Below, in pieces: positions 1-10,197 of a stretch of 64,000 nt of DNA. The notes below the pieces were generated by a model that saw only the letters and a list, made by a program, of their open reading frames with translations, was not told where the DNA came from and made no database searches. The DNA lies in assembly GCA_027924585.1 (NCBI GenBank), contig BSBM01000596.1:10982774-11046773 (forward strand), read 5' to 3'. Position 1 is the stretch's first letter, and the number at the start of each line of letters is the position of its first letter. The position numbers were made by a program, and so were the translations under genes. The DNA comes from Larix kaempferi. Lineage: Eukaryota; Streptophyta; Pinopsida; Pinales; Pinaceae.

Positions 1-849
1 TTGGAGATGTGGCAGAGTGCAGATGGAATCTTCCTTGGACAAGGGAAGTATGCAGTAGAGATCCTGAAGAGGTTTGGGATGATGGACTGCATGGATATGG
101 CCACACCGATGGCATCGAATCTGAAGCTTCTATGTGATGCTTCATCTGAGCCAGTTGATGTCTCTATATATCGTCAGATGATTGGGTCCTTGATGTACCT
201 GACGAACATGAGACCAGACATTTGCTTTGCTGTGAACACATTGAGCCAGTTCCTGACGGATCCGAGGAGTGTTCACCTGGTTGCTGTAAAGCATGTTCTG
301 AGGTACCTGAAGGGTACTGTGGATTATGGGATCAAGTATGAAGTGAATCAAAATTTTAACCTGCAGGGTTACGTTGATTCAGATTGGGCTAGCAGTGCTA
401 CAGATAGGAAGAGCACATCTGGGTGTTGCTTCAGTATGGGATCAAGTGTGATCTCTTGGTTTAGCAAGAAGTAGTCCTGCATAGCACTGAGTACAGCTGA
501 GGCTGAGTATGTTGCAGCCTGTTCAGCTAGTTGTGAGGCGGTATGGCTACGGATGCTACTGTCTGAGTTATTTGATCTCCCGTTGGAGGCTACTGGTATC
601 TTCTGTGATAACCAGAGTTGTGTGAAGCTGTCCGAGAACCCAGTGTTTCATGACAGGTCGAAACACATAGAGATCAAATATCACTATATAAAGGATATGG
701 TGCAGAGAGGAGCTGTGAAGCTCCTGTATGTTGCGACAGACGAGCAGATTGCAGATGTGCTGACGAAGCCACTATCCAGGGTGAAGTTCGAGTACTTCAA
801 AGAGAGGCTTGGCGTTCTTCAGATCGAGGACACTTCGAGGAAGAAGTGA
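1..849 (+). pseudogene. copia pol, C-terminal RT and RNase H (one nonsense codon)
   Basis: Two open stretches (1-474 and 475-849) are one reading frame broken only by a TAG at 472-474. The family has Q there (SWFNKKQSS in E4), so CAG became TAG. Visible motifs are the end of RT (QMIGSLMYLTNMRPDICF), then RNase H with its acidic residues in YVDSDWAS, STAEAEYVAAC and FCDNQSC, and the family ending IADVLTKPLSRVKFEYFKERLG. The frame is open from base 1, so the true start is outside. The stop is TGA at 847-849. The product would be the polymerase and RNase H end of the Pol polyprotein. Gene identity is certain; it cannot be functional as read. Confidence 0.93.
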
Positions 850-859
850 TGGACACATT

Positions 860-1380
860 TGCTGAAGCCATTCCAAGCATGTTGGAAGGAGGATCCTTCA
901 CATGGCTGTGGATGTAAGCGCTGGATGATGAGCATCAGGATGATGTTCTGGTTTCTGCTTGGATATGATCAGTTGGATCATTTTTATGTATGTATGTACA
1001 CATCATGTTGGATGCTGGATATGATCAGTTGGATCATTTTTATGTATGTATGTACACATCATGTTGGATGCTGGATATGATCAGTTGGATCATTTTTATG
1101 TATGTATGTACGCATCATGTTGATGCTGGATATGATCAGTTGGATCATGTGTATGTATTTTGTATATGCATCATGTTGGATGCTTGGACCATGTATCTGT
1201 ATATGTATTAGGTGGATACATTGTATGATCAGGTGGATCATGTATGGTGATATGTATCATGTATTTGTATTTGTATCAGGTGGATACATTGATGATCAGG
1301 AGGATCATGTATGATGATATGTATCAGGTAGATACTTGGTGTGCATCAGGTATATGCATTGATGATCAGGTGGATCAGGT
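860..1380 (+). repeat. tandem repeat, ~56-bp unit, then degenerate GATCAGGTGGATCA units
   Basis: Units starting ATGATCAGTTGGATCA recur near 965, 1020, 1077 and 1132 and carry TATGTATGTATGTACACATCATGTTGGATGC or variants. From about 1200 to 1380 the array decays into shorter units that share GATCAGGTGGATCA. It lies directly 3' of the pol stop codon, in the untranslated 3' part of E0. Short ORFs here are by-products of the repeat and are not called. Confidence 0.85.
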
Positions 1381-1382
1381 AT

Positions 1383-1598
1383 GATGACATGCAGCAGGAT
1401 GTTGCAGTGATGATCAGGATGATCATAGATGACGAGCTTCAAGATGTTTCTCCAGATGACATGCAGCAGGATGTTGCAGTGATGATCAGGATGATCATAG
1501 ATGACGAGCTTCAAGATGTTGCTCCAGATGACATGGAGCAGGACGTTGCAGTGATGATGATCAGGATGATCATGGATGCATCAGGATGATGTATGATG
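1383..1598 (+). repeat. tandem repeat, 72-bp unit, three copies
   Basis: Copies start with GATGACATGCAGCAGG or GATGACATGGAGCAGG at 1383, 1455 and 1527. Each contains GATGATCAGGATGATCAT and GACGAGCTTCAAGATGTT. The 72-bp spacing is a multiple of three, so an open frame runs through it, but composition and position point to expanded 3' UTR and not to a gene. Confidence 0.88.
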
Positions 1599-1639
1599 AG
1601 TATCAGGTTGATACTCTGTGGCCGTGGAACAGGTTGTGC

Positions 1640-2245
1640 AGATAAGCATGTAATTTGTGCCCTGGGAGATTTGCAGATGGTCTTTCGAGGTTTTTCCTAT
1701 GGCATGTAATTCGGTACCCTGGGACATCTGGCAAATGCTCTTTCGAGGTTTTGCTTGGGAGGACATATAATTTGTGCCCTGGGAGATCTGCAGATAGTCT
1801 TTCGAGGTTTTTCCTATGGCATGTAATTTGTGCCCTGGGATATCTGGAAGATGCTCTTTCGAGGTTTTGTCCTATGGCATGTAATTTTTGCCCTAGGAGA
1901 TCCGATAGGTTGAGCTGTGTGCTTGTAATCAGTCCTGGGATGCTCTTTCGAGGTTTTGCCATGACCACATGTAATTTGTGCCCTAGGAGATCCGATAGGT
2001 TGAGCCGTGTGCTCGTAATCAATCCTGGGATGCTCTTTCGAGGTTTTGTGGTGGCCACATGTAATTTGTGCCCTGGGAGATCCAATAGGTTGAGCCTTGT
2101 GCTCGTAATCAGTCCTGGGATTCTCTTTCGAGGTTTTGTGGTGAGGTCACATGTAATTTGTGCCCTGGGAGATCCTATAGGTAGAGCCCTGTACTCGTAA
2201 CAGCCTGGGATGCTCTTTCGAGGTTTTGTGATGCACGTAATAAGT
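1640..2245 (+). repeat. tandem repeat, ~58-bp units changing to ~90-bp units
   Basis: The core GTAATTTGTGCCCTGGGAGAT followed by CTCTTTCGAGGTTTT recurs about eight times. The first copies are ~58 bp apart (near 1649, 1707, 1766, 1822, 1880). Later copies are ~90 bp apart (near 1971, 2060, 2152) because a block containing GATAGGTTGAGC and GTAATCAGTCCTGGG was added. Both strands are open for about 200 codons because of periodicity; I do not call these as genes. From 2246 to 2480 there is unique 3' sequence with CAG/GATGAT runs and no gene. Confidence 0.85.
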
Positions 2246-2480
2246 CCTGAGGATTCCACAGTATGGCCAGTGATGATGAAGACCTGCAGGTGGTGGGCCT
2301 ACATCCAGTATGAAAAAGGACTAGCTCTGTAGAACTTCCTATGATGAGTAGATTCAGACATTGGTTAAGATAGCAGCAGCAGTGATGATGATGATGACTC
2401 GATGACGATTATCTAGTGACGATGATCCAAAGAAGATGACTTGTGCTAGAAGAACTGTGCTGAGAAATACCTTCCTAGTT

Positions 2481-2489
2481 AAGAGGGAG
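2481..2489 (+). other. polypurine tract of E0
   Basis: AAGAGGGAG sits directly before the LTR start TGTTGATG. It corresponds to AAGGGGGAG in E4. This is the plus-strand DNA primer site for reverse transcription. Confidence 0.85.
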
Positions 2490-3140
2490 TGTTGATGTAT
2501 ATGTAACTTCGGAATGTATTTCACATATATGTATATTGTATTCCTATAGAGATGGTATTATTCCTCTATACGGAAGTGTCGTTATTTATATTGTAAGTGT
2601 CGTAACTTATACTTGATGGGTTATTAGACCACCTTGTTTGGGGTCGGCCCTGTATAAGTCATGTGGGTCAAAGGGTTATTAGACCACCCTATTGGGGGTT
2701 GGCCATGTGGGTCAAAGGGCTATTAGACCACCCTATTAGGGGTCGGCCCACTCAGCATTATGTTATGTGGTTAAGTTCGAGCCTACATGAGTTAGGTAAA
2801 AAGGCAAGTCAAGTCAAGTATAAATAGAGTGCGGGAGGCACTCTATTTACTCACTCACTTCTCACACATGCACTCAAGGAGGAGTGGCACACTTATGGAG
2901 GAGGAGGATCTGCTGCTAGGTTATGGCTATCTCTCTTGGTTGGTTGTATCATTGCTCTATCTATCTCTGAGGAAGTTATTGGGGTTTTTCACTTTTATGG
3001 TTTTCCCCAAGTAAATCTTTGTGTCTCTTATGTGCTTGCATTATTGTCTCCATGATTGATATGCTGTAGATATGCTGTACATGTTCTTCTCTCAGTTAAG
3101 ATCCTAGATCAGATTGAAGTAAATTCTGAAAATTCAACAT
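2490..3140 (+). repeat. 3' LTR of E0
   Basis: The repeat begins TGTTGA and ends TTCAACA, giving the TG...CA ends and a short terminal inverted repeat. Three GGGTTATTAGACC/GGGCTATTAGACC blocks beside GGGGTCGGCCC are shared with the E4 LTR. A TATA box and a perfect hairpin lie at 2819-2849. The ORF at 2829-3014 inside it is not considered a gene. The partner LTR is outside the window. Confidence 0.88.
2819..2849 (+). promoter_or_regulatory. LTR TATA box overlapping a perfect 12-bp hairpin
   Basis: TATAAATAG is at 2819-2827. The arm TAAATAGAGTGC (2821-2832) is exactly complementary to GCACTCTATTTA (2838-2849), with loop GGGAG. The downstream arm would fall near the expected transcription start. 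E4 has a TATA box followed by its own GAGGAG-AG-CTCCTC palindrome in the same relative place. Confidence 0.7.
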
Positions 3141-3170
3141 TTGGGCCCCGCCCAACAGGCCCCTAACACT
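3141..3170 (-). repeat. stub of E1 3' LTR, cut by E0
   Basis: On the minus strand the sequence after the extra ORF reads TGTTAGGGGCCTG and then meets the E0 LTR end at 3140. The candidate 5' LTR of E1 also starts TGTTAGG (34863), but similarity beyond that is weak. The assignment is therefore tentative. Confidence 0.35.
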
Positions 3171-6081
3171 CACCTGTGGCTCGTCCCAACCCACTTCCGC
3201 CTACGGAATCCGTTGTCGCATCTTCCATCATACCAAGCTTTGATGTAAAGCTTTGCAAAGTTCCTGCTAACTCTGCAACTATTTCCTTGGATTTTCATTC
3301 GAACCCTTGAAGCGTCTCCAGGGTTGCCTGCGAGACCTTCTCCCGATCCACTTGTTCCTGCATGGTTCCTTCTGTCACTTCAAGTTCTATGAACTTTGTG
3401 TCGAATTGTTGCATTAGTTTGAGGCATTCTTGCTCAATAGGCTACAGCCTGACCGATGTAGTAGCCTCTTTCTCCCTTAGTGTTTCCAACTCTTTCTGTA
3501 GGTCCTTGAACTCATTAAATTTCTGCAGTTTATCTCTTGCTGGCACATTCCTCACCTGTACACTTGCAGCATCTACCTGCTCTTGCTTCTATTTTAATTC
3601 TTCCCTTACCTGCTGGAGCACAGGATCCTCACGCAACCCGATGACTACTGTAGTTATTTGTTCCAGTAAGTCTTGGAATTTCATCACTTCTGCCGAAATG
3701 CCATCCATGGTTTCCTTGATGTCCTCAGCTGGAGCTGGGCACTGATCTAATGGAATGACAGGGTGCCTAGCCTCCAGCTCTGCGATTTTTCCTTTATAAG
3801 AGGCTTCCATTTTTATTTTCTCAGAGGTAAGGGACTCTACCTTGGCCCCAATTTTCTTGATCGTGTCCTCCATATCATCTTCCTCTTCGCATTCTTCTAT
3901 GTTTGCGCACACAGATGAAATGGTTTCCTTCAAATTTCGGCCCTTTTCCTTGGCTGTGCTCAATTCTTGCTTACTATTATCTGATTCCTTCCTTAACTGA
4001 TTGATGTCTTTGGTTAACTGTGCACACTTATCATATGAGGCGAGGCCTCTCTCATGAATTTCTTCTGCAACTCTGATGTACAACTCGTTCAGGTCCTCTA
4101 GGGACAGGGCCCCAATATTCAGGTCAAGGCACCCAGTCTTTACTGACTCCTTAACCATTTCATTTGGATAAATAAGGTAGCTTGGTTCAAGGTTCAAGAC
4201 ATGCAGATACTTACTTCCAGTAACAGGTGGTCTTCTTTGCGCACTCAGTTCTCCTGACTTCCCGTCAAAACCTGAACCTGACTACCCCAATCCCATATGG
4301 GCTACCAATGTCTTGACCTCCTCCAAAGCTTGGATTATGGTCAACTGTAGTTGTTCTTGCTTGGCTTCTTTCTCAGCATGAGTCTCTTCCCATACTTCCT
4401 GTACTTTTGTTGCAATGGTCTCGCAATCATCTGGATGTAGTTGTGGCCCGAACTCGGGTTTTTCAGCCTTCCTCTTTGTGCGTCGGCTTTGTGATTGTGA
4501 GGGGCCTTCAGTGGCCTTTCTCTTTGCTGTTGATGTGGCTGTATGTTGACTCTGCGCATCATCTTTTTCTTCCTCGATGATCATTCCAGCTGATAGTCCT
4601 TCCTTCTTCCCTTTCTTTCCTGTTGTTTCTCCATTGGCTTCCTAATCGGTTTCTGTATTTTCTTCATCGGTGTCTTGTACATGGATCTTCTCCCGAAGAG
4701 GTTCTATGTTCTGATCATAGTTTGATGCATCATCGCGTGAAGCGGGAACTTTCCATTATGGCTCCCATTGCTCCATCATTCCCTCGATTTCCTGCTCATC
4801 TAGTCGGTAAAATCCTGGACACCATAGATCAGGCTCTGCTATGTCACCTCTTGGTTGAATGAATGATTGGTTCCTTTTCACGTGAAACCTCATAATGCAG
4901 GCATATTCATCAGTTAATGGTTTGGAAATGCGCAGTGTTGCCATAATTGTGTCGTGCAACTGGGGATAGTAAACATAGAAGCCTTCAATCATTTTCCGTT
5001 TCCTAGACGCCTTTGGGCTTGCCCATAGATTGGCAAAGCGTGTTCCTCATCCTTGTCATGCTAAAGTGGCAGCTCCCGAATATCCCTCTAGCTCCTTCCA
5101 GTGTACAAAGGCTATCAACACTAGCAGCCAACTAAAATGGAATGGCGTTCCATCATCTTGGGTATCTTGAACATCTTCTAGAAACTTGTTCAATAAGAAC
5201 TAGCACCAACTGTAAGCTTTGCTGCACAATACATTAGTGGTTGCCTTGATTGCGACCGTAGGTACTTCAGGTGGTCTACACTTGCGCAACAACTTGCCTG
5301 CAAGAAACTGGGTCGTAAAATTTTTTGCGCAATCATTGATGTCGACCATTGGGAACCCTCGTCCCTTGTGCACTATGCCGAACTCTTTTTCTACTTTAGT
5401 GCTAAGGTTTCTATCCTGTGCTCTCTTTATGATCAGGTTAGCAGGGTCCTCTCCTCTCTTGTTTAGCTCGGTGATTTGATGGATCATGTCGATGCTGATA
5501 TCAATGCACGTGTCCAACCATAGGAATCCTTCATGGATGCAAGTGAGCAATGTTCATGCTATGCTGGAAAACTCAGCAATCTTAGTAAAGTGCGGCATTT
5601 GCAGCAAATTTAACAAGCTTGATGGCCGGATGGCCCTTAGCCACTCTTGAACTTCTAGCCTTCCGGCGTCAGTCTGTGCATCCTTGACCCAATTGATATA
5701 GGTGTTCTGTCTAAATTGTGGGTAATTTTTTGGCATTACCAATGTATTCTCCAGTAAGTCCTGGTCATCTAGCTTGCAACCTGGTATGCCACCGATTAAG
5801 TTCTCCTCAATCTTCACCCTGGTACAGATAGCGGGTAGCGGGATTTCATATTGGAAATTATTTTCTATGTGGACTAGTGGGGAACCAAGCTTCCTTGGAG
5901 GTCTGTAGTTGGGCATGGGATAAAACGATAGGTTCTGAGTCGAGGTAGACTGTTGTAATGGCACTTCGGGGCCCCCCTGTTCTGAAGCTATGCCCTTGCT
6001 TCTTTCTGCAACCTGTCGTGTTGAACTTCTACATGCACTTGCTTTCATCGCTGTCATTACTGTTGGAATCCCTGCTTGCAC
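3171..6081 (-). pseudogene. extra ORF of E1 between pol and 3' LTR, coiled-coil protein, unknown function
   Basis: The open pieces at 6081-5554, 5550-5200, 4992-4756, 4584-4282 and 4197-3589 and their continuation all sit in one reading frame, about 970 codons, broken by in-frame stops and no obvious frameshift. Several stops sit where Q or R fits (TAG, TAA, TGA). The N-terminal third looks globular (IEENLIGGIPGCKLDD, FVHWKELEGY). A lysine/arginine stretch follows (ATSTAKRKATEGPSQSQSRR, possibly nuclear-localising). The C-terminal half is acidic and heptad-rich (LTKDINQLRKESDNSKQEL, KVESLTSEKIKMEASYKGKI), a predicted long coiled coil. I see no signal peptide or membrane segment, so it is not an obvious envelope protein. 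Its position and layout match the ORF in the E2 LTRs. No ATG is certain; 6081 is a GTG just after a stop. Function unknown. Confidence 0.65.
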
Positions 6082-6714
6082 AAATAACTAGGAAATATCG
6101 ATGCTCTGATCGCTTGGATCTCGACTAGTTCATATACTTCGTGAAAATGGTTAAGTGGCTGAGCGAGGTCTATTTATAGCCGTTCCTGGTCTACTATGTG
6201 GCCTTCCTCAGTTGTCGAGGCCCCAAAAGCCATTTTGATTTCCAATTCATGCGTATTATCTTGAGCCTGTCATTCGATCCTTCTCATGATGCGAATGTTG
6301 TTTCCTTAAATGCCAAAAGGTTGCCTGGAAAGCCAGCTTGTCAACTCCATTGAATCCACATTAATGGCTTAACCTGCCAGCCGGATTTCGATATGAACTG
6401 GTCACTTCTGCCTTTAATAGGTTCCACGATGTCACATCTTCCCTTAAATGTTAAACTTTCCAAGTGCCGCCAATTTGGTTAACGGCCCACTAGCCGGCCG
6501 ACAGATGTCATGGTAACGGTTTCCGTCATGATGCGTTGGTGGTCTAAAAAATTGTTTGATTTGGGATGCGCGCTTGGTGTCCCATCTTTTCTGTGTGATC
6601 AGTATTTGTACTTACTTTGCACAACTGCTCTCCTCTTCTCTCTCCTTTTTTTTTGTTCGTGTGAAACTTCAGCAGTGTTGGGCGATACACTTCCCCGAAT
6701 CATCCAGAACTCTC
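6082..6714. other. spacer between E1 pol and extra ORF
   Basis: About 630 bases separate the end of integrase from the extra ORF. A plus-strand ORF (6510-6791) is antisense to the pol end and not credible. I see no repeat, promoter or RNA gene. Confidence 0.5.
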
Positions 6715-7742
6715 CGCAGCCGGACTATCACGGTAAAGCTTTAGTCTGCTACCATTTATCAAACTTGGTAAGGTATCTCCGGCCAATGTAGCTAACTGGA
6801 TTGCACCATCGTTAGTAACATGCATTACAGTATATGGGCCAAGCCAATGCATCTTAAATTTTCTGGGAAATTTCATGAATTTGCTATTGTACAGGAGGAC
6901 TAGATCACCTACCTGAAAGCTCTTGTTCTTGATGTGGCAATCATGCCATACTTTTTCGTGGTATTTCTATACTTGTTGGTGGAAGCCTGCGACAAAGCGA
7001 TCGTCCTATAGCCCAACCAAGTGTAGGAGCCTTTCTTCGAGTGACGCGCGATCTGCCATGCCTGTAAATGCTACTATTCTCAAGTTGGGAACAATGTACT
7101 CCATCGACATTATTGCTTCTTTCTCATAGGCCAACCGAAAAGGTGTTTGGCCGGTCAGTTTCTTGTAGCTAGTCATGTATGCCCATAGTATAGATGGAAT
7201 GCGCAGGTCCCAATCATCCCGATTGACATTGCTAACCTTGTAAGGATATTTCCGTATATAAACTCTGTGGCTGTAGCTACACTATAGTCTTTAACTGGCT
7301 TTACTTCTTCCCATCTAGTGAGGTAATCGGTAGCAGTAATGATATACCTCGCACCCGTTCTTTTTCCAGGTGGGTTAATCGAACCCACAAAATCAATAGC
7401 CCATTTTTCAAAGGCTTGCAATGTTAGCCGTGGGTTTAAGGGTATTTCATCCCTGTGCGATGGCTTCCCTGTCCTATGGCAGACATCATAGCTCTGGCAA
7501 TGTTCCTTCAAATCTTTATGAATTGTAGGCCACCATAGCCCTGCGTGCAATATCTTCTGCGCGGTAGCTCTCCCTGCATAATGGCCTCCTACGATTCCTG
7601 AGTGCGCATCAGCTAGTATGAAAGGTTTCTCATGCTCAAGCACGCATCTGTGCAGTACTTCATCCAGTCCCAGTTTGTATAGCTGATCTGCAATTATAGT
7701 GAAATCTGTTGCGCGCACTACCAGCTGCTTCTTCTGCTGCAC
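6715..7742 (-). pseudogene. E1 integrase with catalytic-core deletion
   Basis: The HHCC zinc domain is clear (HSGIVGGHYAGRATAQKILH then CQSYDVC), followed by the first catalytic Asp in EKWAIDFVGS and ATDYLTRWEEV. After ILTRL the reading jumps almost directly to [19 protein letters not shown], the region that normally follows the third catalytic residue. The segment with the second Asp and the Glu is missing, about 60 residues judged from E3 and the family. C-terminal parts ([48 protein letters not shown]) continue to ~6715 in another frame with further stops. The enzyme that joins element cDNA to the chromosome is therefore dead here. Confidence 0.85.
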
Positions 7743-7849
7743 AGTGAACTCTGTGGGTGCAAACCCAGTGGTAAAAAAATCAATGATGTCCTGATAATAA
7801 TCGTCAACAACCTATATGACGAACAACTACGCATTTGGCAGATTGTCCT

Positions 7850-8290
7850 CCAGATTCGTAGGCTCTTCTCCTGACTTGATTCTTGATAGATGATCAGGTC
7901 CCAGATTCAACCTTCCTGGATTAACAACAATCTCAAAGTCATATTCCTAAAAGAGTAGTAACCATCTGCATATGTGCCTCCCTAACACTGGCTTATTGAC
8001 CAGGTATTTCAAGGAAGAATGGTCAGTGAACATGGAGAAGTGCGCACCAAGCAAGTAGTGCCTGAACTTCTGCAATGCATATACCATTGGGAGTCCTTCT
8101 CTTTCAGTAGTGGTATAGTTCTTCTCAGCGGATGATAACTTCCTACTGGAAAAGGCAATGGGATGGTCAATACCTCCCTCTCCTGGATGAGCAAGAACAA
8201 TGCCCAATGTGATACATGAAGCATCAACATGGACGTGAAATGGCTTTTCCCAATCCGAGAAAACTAGGATTGGCGCAGTCCCATTTTCTC
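7850..8290 (-). pseudogene. E1 RNase H domain after RT
   Basis: After a 1-base frameshift near 8270 the frame reads ILVFSDWEKPFHVHVDASC, ITLGIVLAHPGEGG, HPIAFSSRKLSSAEKNYTTT and then MFTDHSSLKYLVNKP. This is the usual gypsy RNase H joined to RT, with its acidic residues in VDAS, the AEKNYTTTERE region and FTDHSSL. A stop lies at 7947-7949. The connection (EYDFEIVVNPGRLNLGPDHL) leads to integrase. It would remove the RNA strand during reverse transcription. Confidence 0.8.
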
Positions 8291-9240
8291 TTTCAATGTG
8301 TCAAATCCTTTATCGTAGTCCTCATTCCAAATGAAGGGTACATCTTTCTTCAGCATCTTTTCCATAGCGGCGGTTATCTGTGCATACCCTTTTATGAACT
8401 TCCTGTAATAACCGGTATGCCCCAGTGAAGTGTGCAGATGCTTAACTGAATTGGGTGTAGGTAAGTTTACAATGACTGCGATCTTAGCAGGGTCTACCAT
8501 CAAGCCCTGTTTGCACACAATGTGTCCCAACAATACTCCATAGGGAACATAGAAAACGCACTTCTTCAAGTTTAATGAAATTTGATGCTGTCTGCACTTT
8601 TCCAGCATCATCCTGAGGTTCGCAGCATGGTTCTTCAATAAACTTAAAATGGTCCAATCATCAAAGTAGACCTCTAGAAACTTATGTATAGAATCCTTAA
8701 ATGATGCGATGACCACTCTAGAAAATATGGCAGGTGCATTATTCAGACCGAATGGCATCACTATGTACTGGAACAACCCCCATTCTGTAGCAAAAGTTGG
8801 CTTGTGCCTATCTGCACAATCAATCCTAATCTGATGGTAACCAAAGAATCCATCAGTAAAAGAGTAGGCCTCATTCCCTCCAACATTATCTATCACTTCA
8901 TCTATAAAAGGTGTAGGAAATGGATCATGCATTGAAGCATCATTCAGTTTTCTGAGATCCACACAAATTTTGATCTCTCCCTTTACTTTCTTGTCCTGGA
9001 TAACCATTAGGCTTATCCAGTCGGATTCTTCAACTGGCTCAATGATCCCTGCATCGAGCATCTTATCGAGTTCTACCTTAACTCTTTCTTTGTGGCGCAG
9101 GTTCAGTCTATATGGTCGTTGCTTCACAGGCTTTTTGCCAGGTCTAAGAGGAATTTTCATCACTCCTAAGTGTCCCAGTATACCTTTCATCTCTGTGAAC
9201 TTGGTTGGGAATAGTTCTTGATATTCCTGTAATATACCCG
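8264..9240 (-). pseudogene. E1 reverse transcriptase
   Basis: The longest intact part is 9190-8264. It shows the fingers and palm of a Ty3/gypsy RT: KQRPYRLNLRHKERV, DAGIIEPVEESDW, the motif-A Asp in YSFTDGFFGYHQIRI, MPFGLNNAPAIFSRV, the catalytic YFDD (LEVYFDDWTIL), and the thumb region LNLKKCVFYVPYGVLLGHIV. Upstream, separated by a stop near 9250, EVAGILQEYQELFPTKFTEM matches the usual start of RT. The RT part alone could be intact; the frame breaks just after it. Confidence 0.88.
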
Positions 9241-10114
9241 CAACCTCTTAAAATGTGTGTTCATACCAATAATCTCCAATAGCTGTGAACTTTGTCTCTT
9301 CACTGGTACCAATGTTTACTTTCCTTGTTTTTACGATTCCACTCATATCTAGAATTTCCAGTGGAGGTCCTTCTACCTTGCGCGATCCCTCTGACTCGGG
9401 TATCTGTATATTGTGCAGCTCCTCCTCATCACTATCTGCTTTATCCTTGATTTATCCATTGATGTGATAACAATCAAAATCATTCTCTAGCTGGTCCTCC
9501 CATTCAGGTTATAGGTGCGCGGGTATGCTTTTTGCGCCAAAGAATTCTTCTAGTGTCATGTTGGGTTGTGTACAGTCTGGGCTGAATATTTTGTTTTTAA
9601 TAGCCTACAGCGCGTCATTGATACTTGGATGATCATCTTCAAAGCTGAAATCCTGCTGGAAGGTCGCAGTCATGCCCAACCAGTCTACTGTGCCTCTGCG
9701 CAACTTCAAGTCTAGGTACCACTTCTTCGGAATCAGTTCTTCTAACGTGTGCACAAACAGATGCACCCATTTTGTCTGTGGCCTCTCCTTCCATGCTTCG
9801 GAATAGACTCAAATATGCTCTCATGGGTCTATCTGCCCATTATATTTCTCAAAGGATAGGGTAAACTTATCAACAAACCTGATTTGCATCTTACTTCTAC
9901 ACTGATCCCATGTTGTCAATGTCTGCTTATGCGTGGCCCACCATCCGGCAGGTGTATCGCGCAGCGCCACATCTAATGCTTGTAATCTATGTTCGTCTGC
10001 AATTGTTGCAGTATATTCATTGATAAAAGAATAAACATTAGAGAAACCATCGTAGCCAGGGATTGGGATTACCTTCTTCCGATCCAACGCAATGACTTCA
10101 TAATCCGTGCGCAT
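9240..10114 (-). pseudogene. second gag-like domain of E1, placed between protease and RT
   Basis: Downstream of the protease, the frame 10114-9821 and its continuation read YDGFSNVYSFINEYTATIAD, RLQALDVALRDTPAGWWATH, TWDQCRSKMQIRFVDKF, then after stops YSEAWKERPQTKWVHLFVHT, WYLDLKLRRGTVDWLGM, and FEDDHPSINDALQAIKNKIF. The W-x-x-F-x-x-x-F style and ALQ repeats resemble retrotransposon capsid regions. Yet E1 already has a gag core at 32400-31870. At its C-terminal side lies an acidic linker (KADSDEEELHNIQ). Stops at 9819-9821 region, ~9510 and ~9250. I can support capsid-like character but not function. Confidence 0.55.
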
Positions 10115-10197
10115 TTCCTGGCAAATACTTCATGTAATTTGCTTTGCCAGTTTTCTAGTGCTGCATCAGAATCTGAAACGCAGGAGCTGTCACAGTG

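Larger units (their letters stand above)
1..3140 (+). mobile_element. E0: 3' part of a Ty1/copia LTR retrotransposon
   Basis: The window opens inside the reverse-transcriptase domain of a copia element. Going 5' to 3' there is the RT C-terminus, RNase H, a 1.6 kb tandem-repeat 3' region, a polypurine tract and one LTR ending in CA at 3140. The 5' LTR, gag, protease and integrase lie outside the window. The pol sequence and LTR motifs (GGGTTATTAGACC blocks near GGGGTCGGCCC) match the complete copia element E4 on the other strand, so both belong to one family. Sequence right after 3140 looks like the edge of E1's 3' LTR, so E0 probably inserted there. The matching target duplication would be left of the window. 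Confidence 0.9.

Noticed and set aside
1603-2259. 181- and 218-codon ORFs on opposite strands
   Set aside because: Both are translations of the ~58/90-bp tandem repeat; no recognisable domain and unlikely composition.
3171-6081. Envelope gene of E1
   Set aside because: Position fits, but there is no signal peptide, membrane segment or Cys pattern; it looks like a soluble coiled-coil protein.
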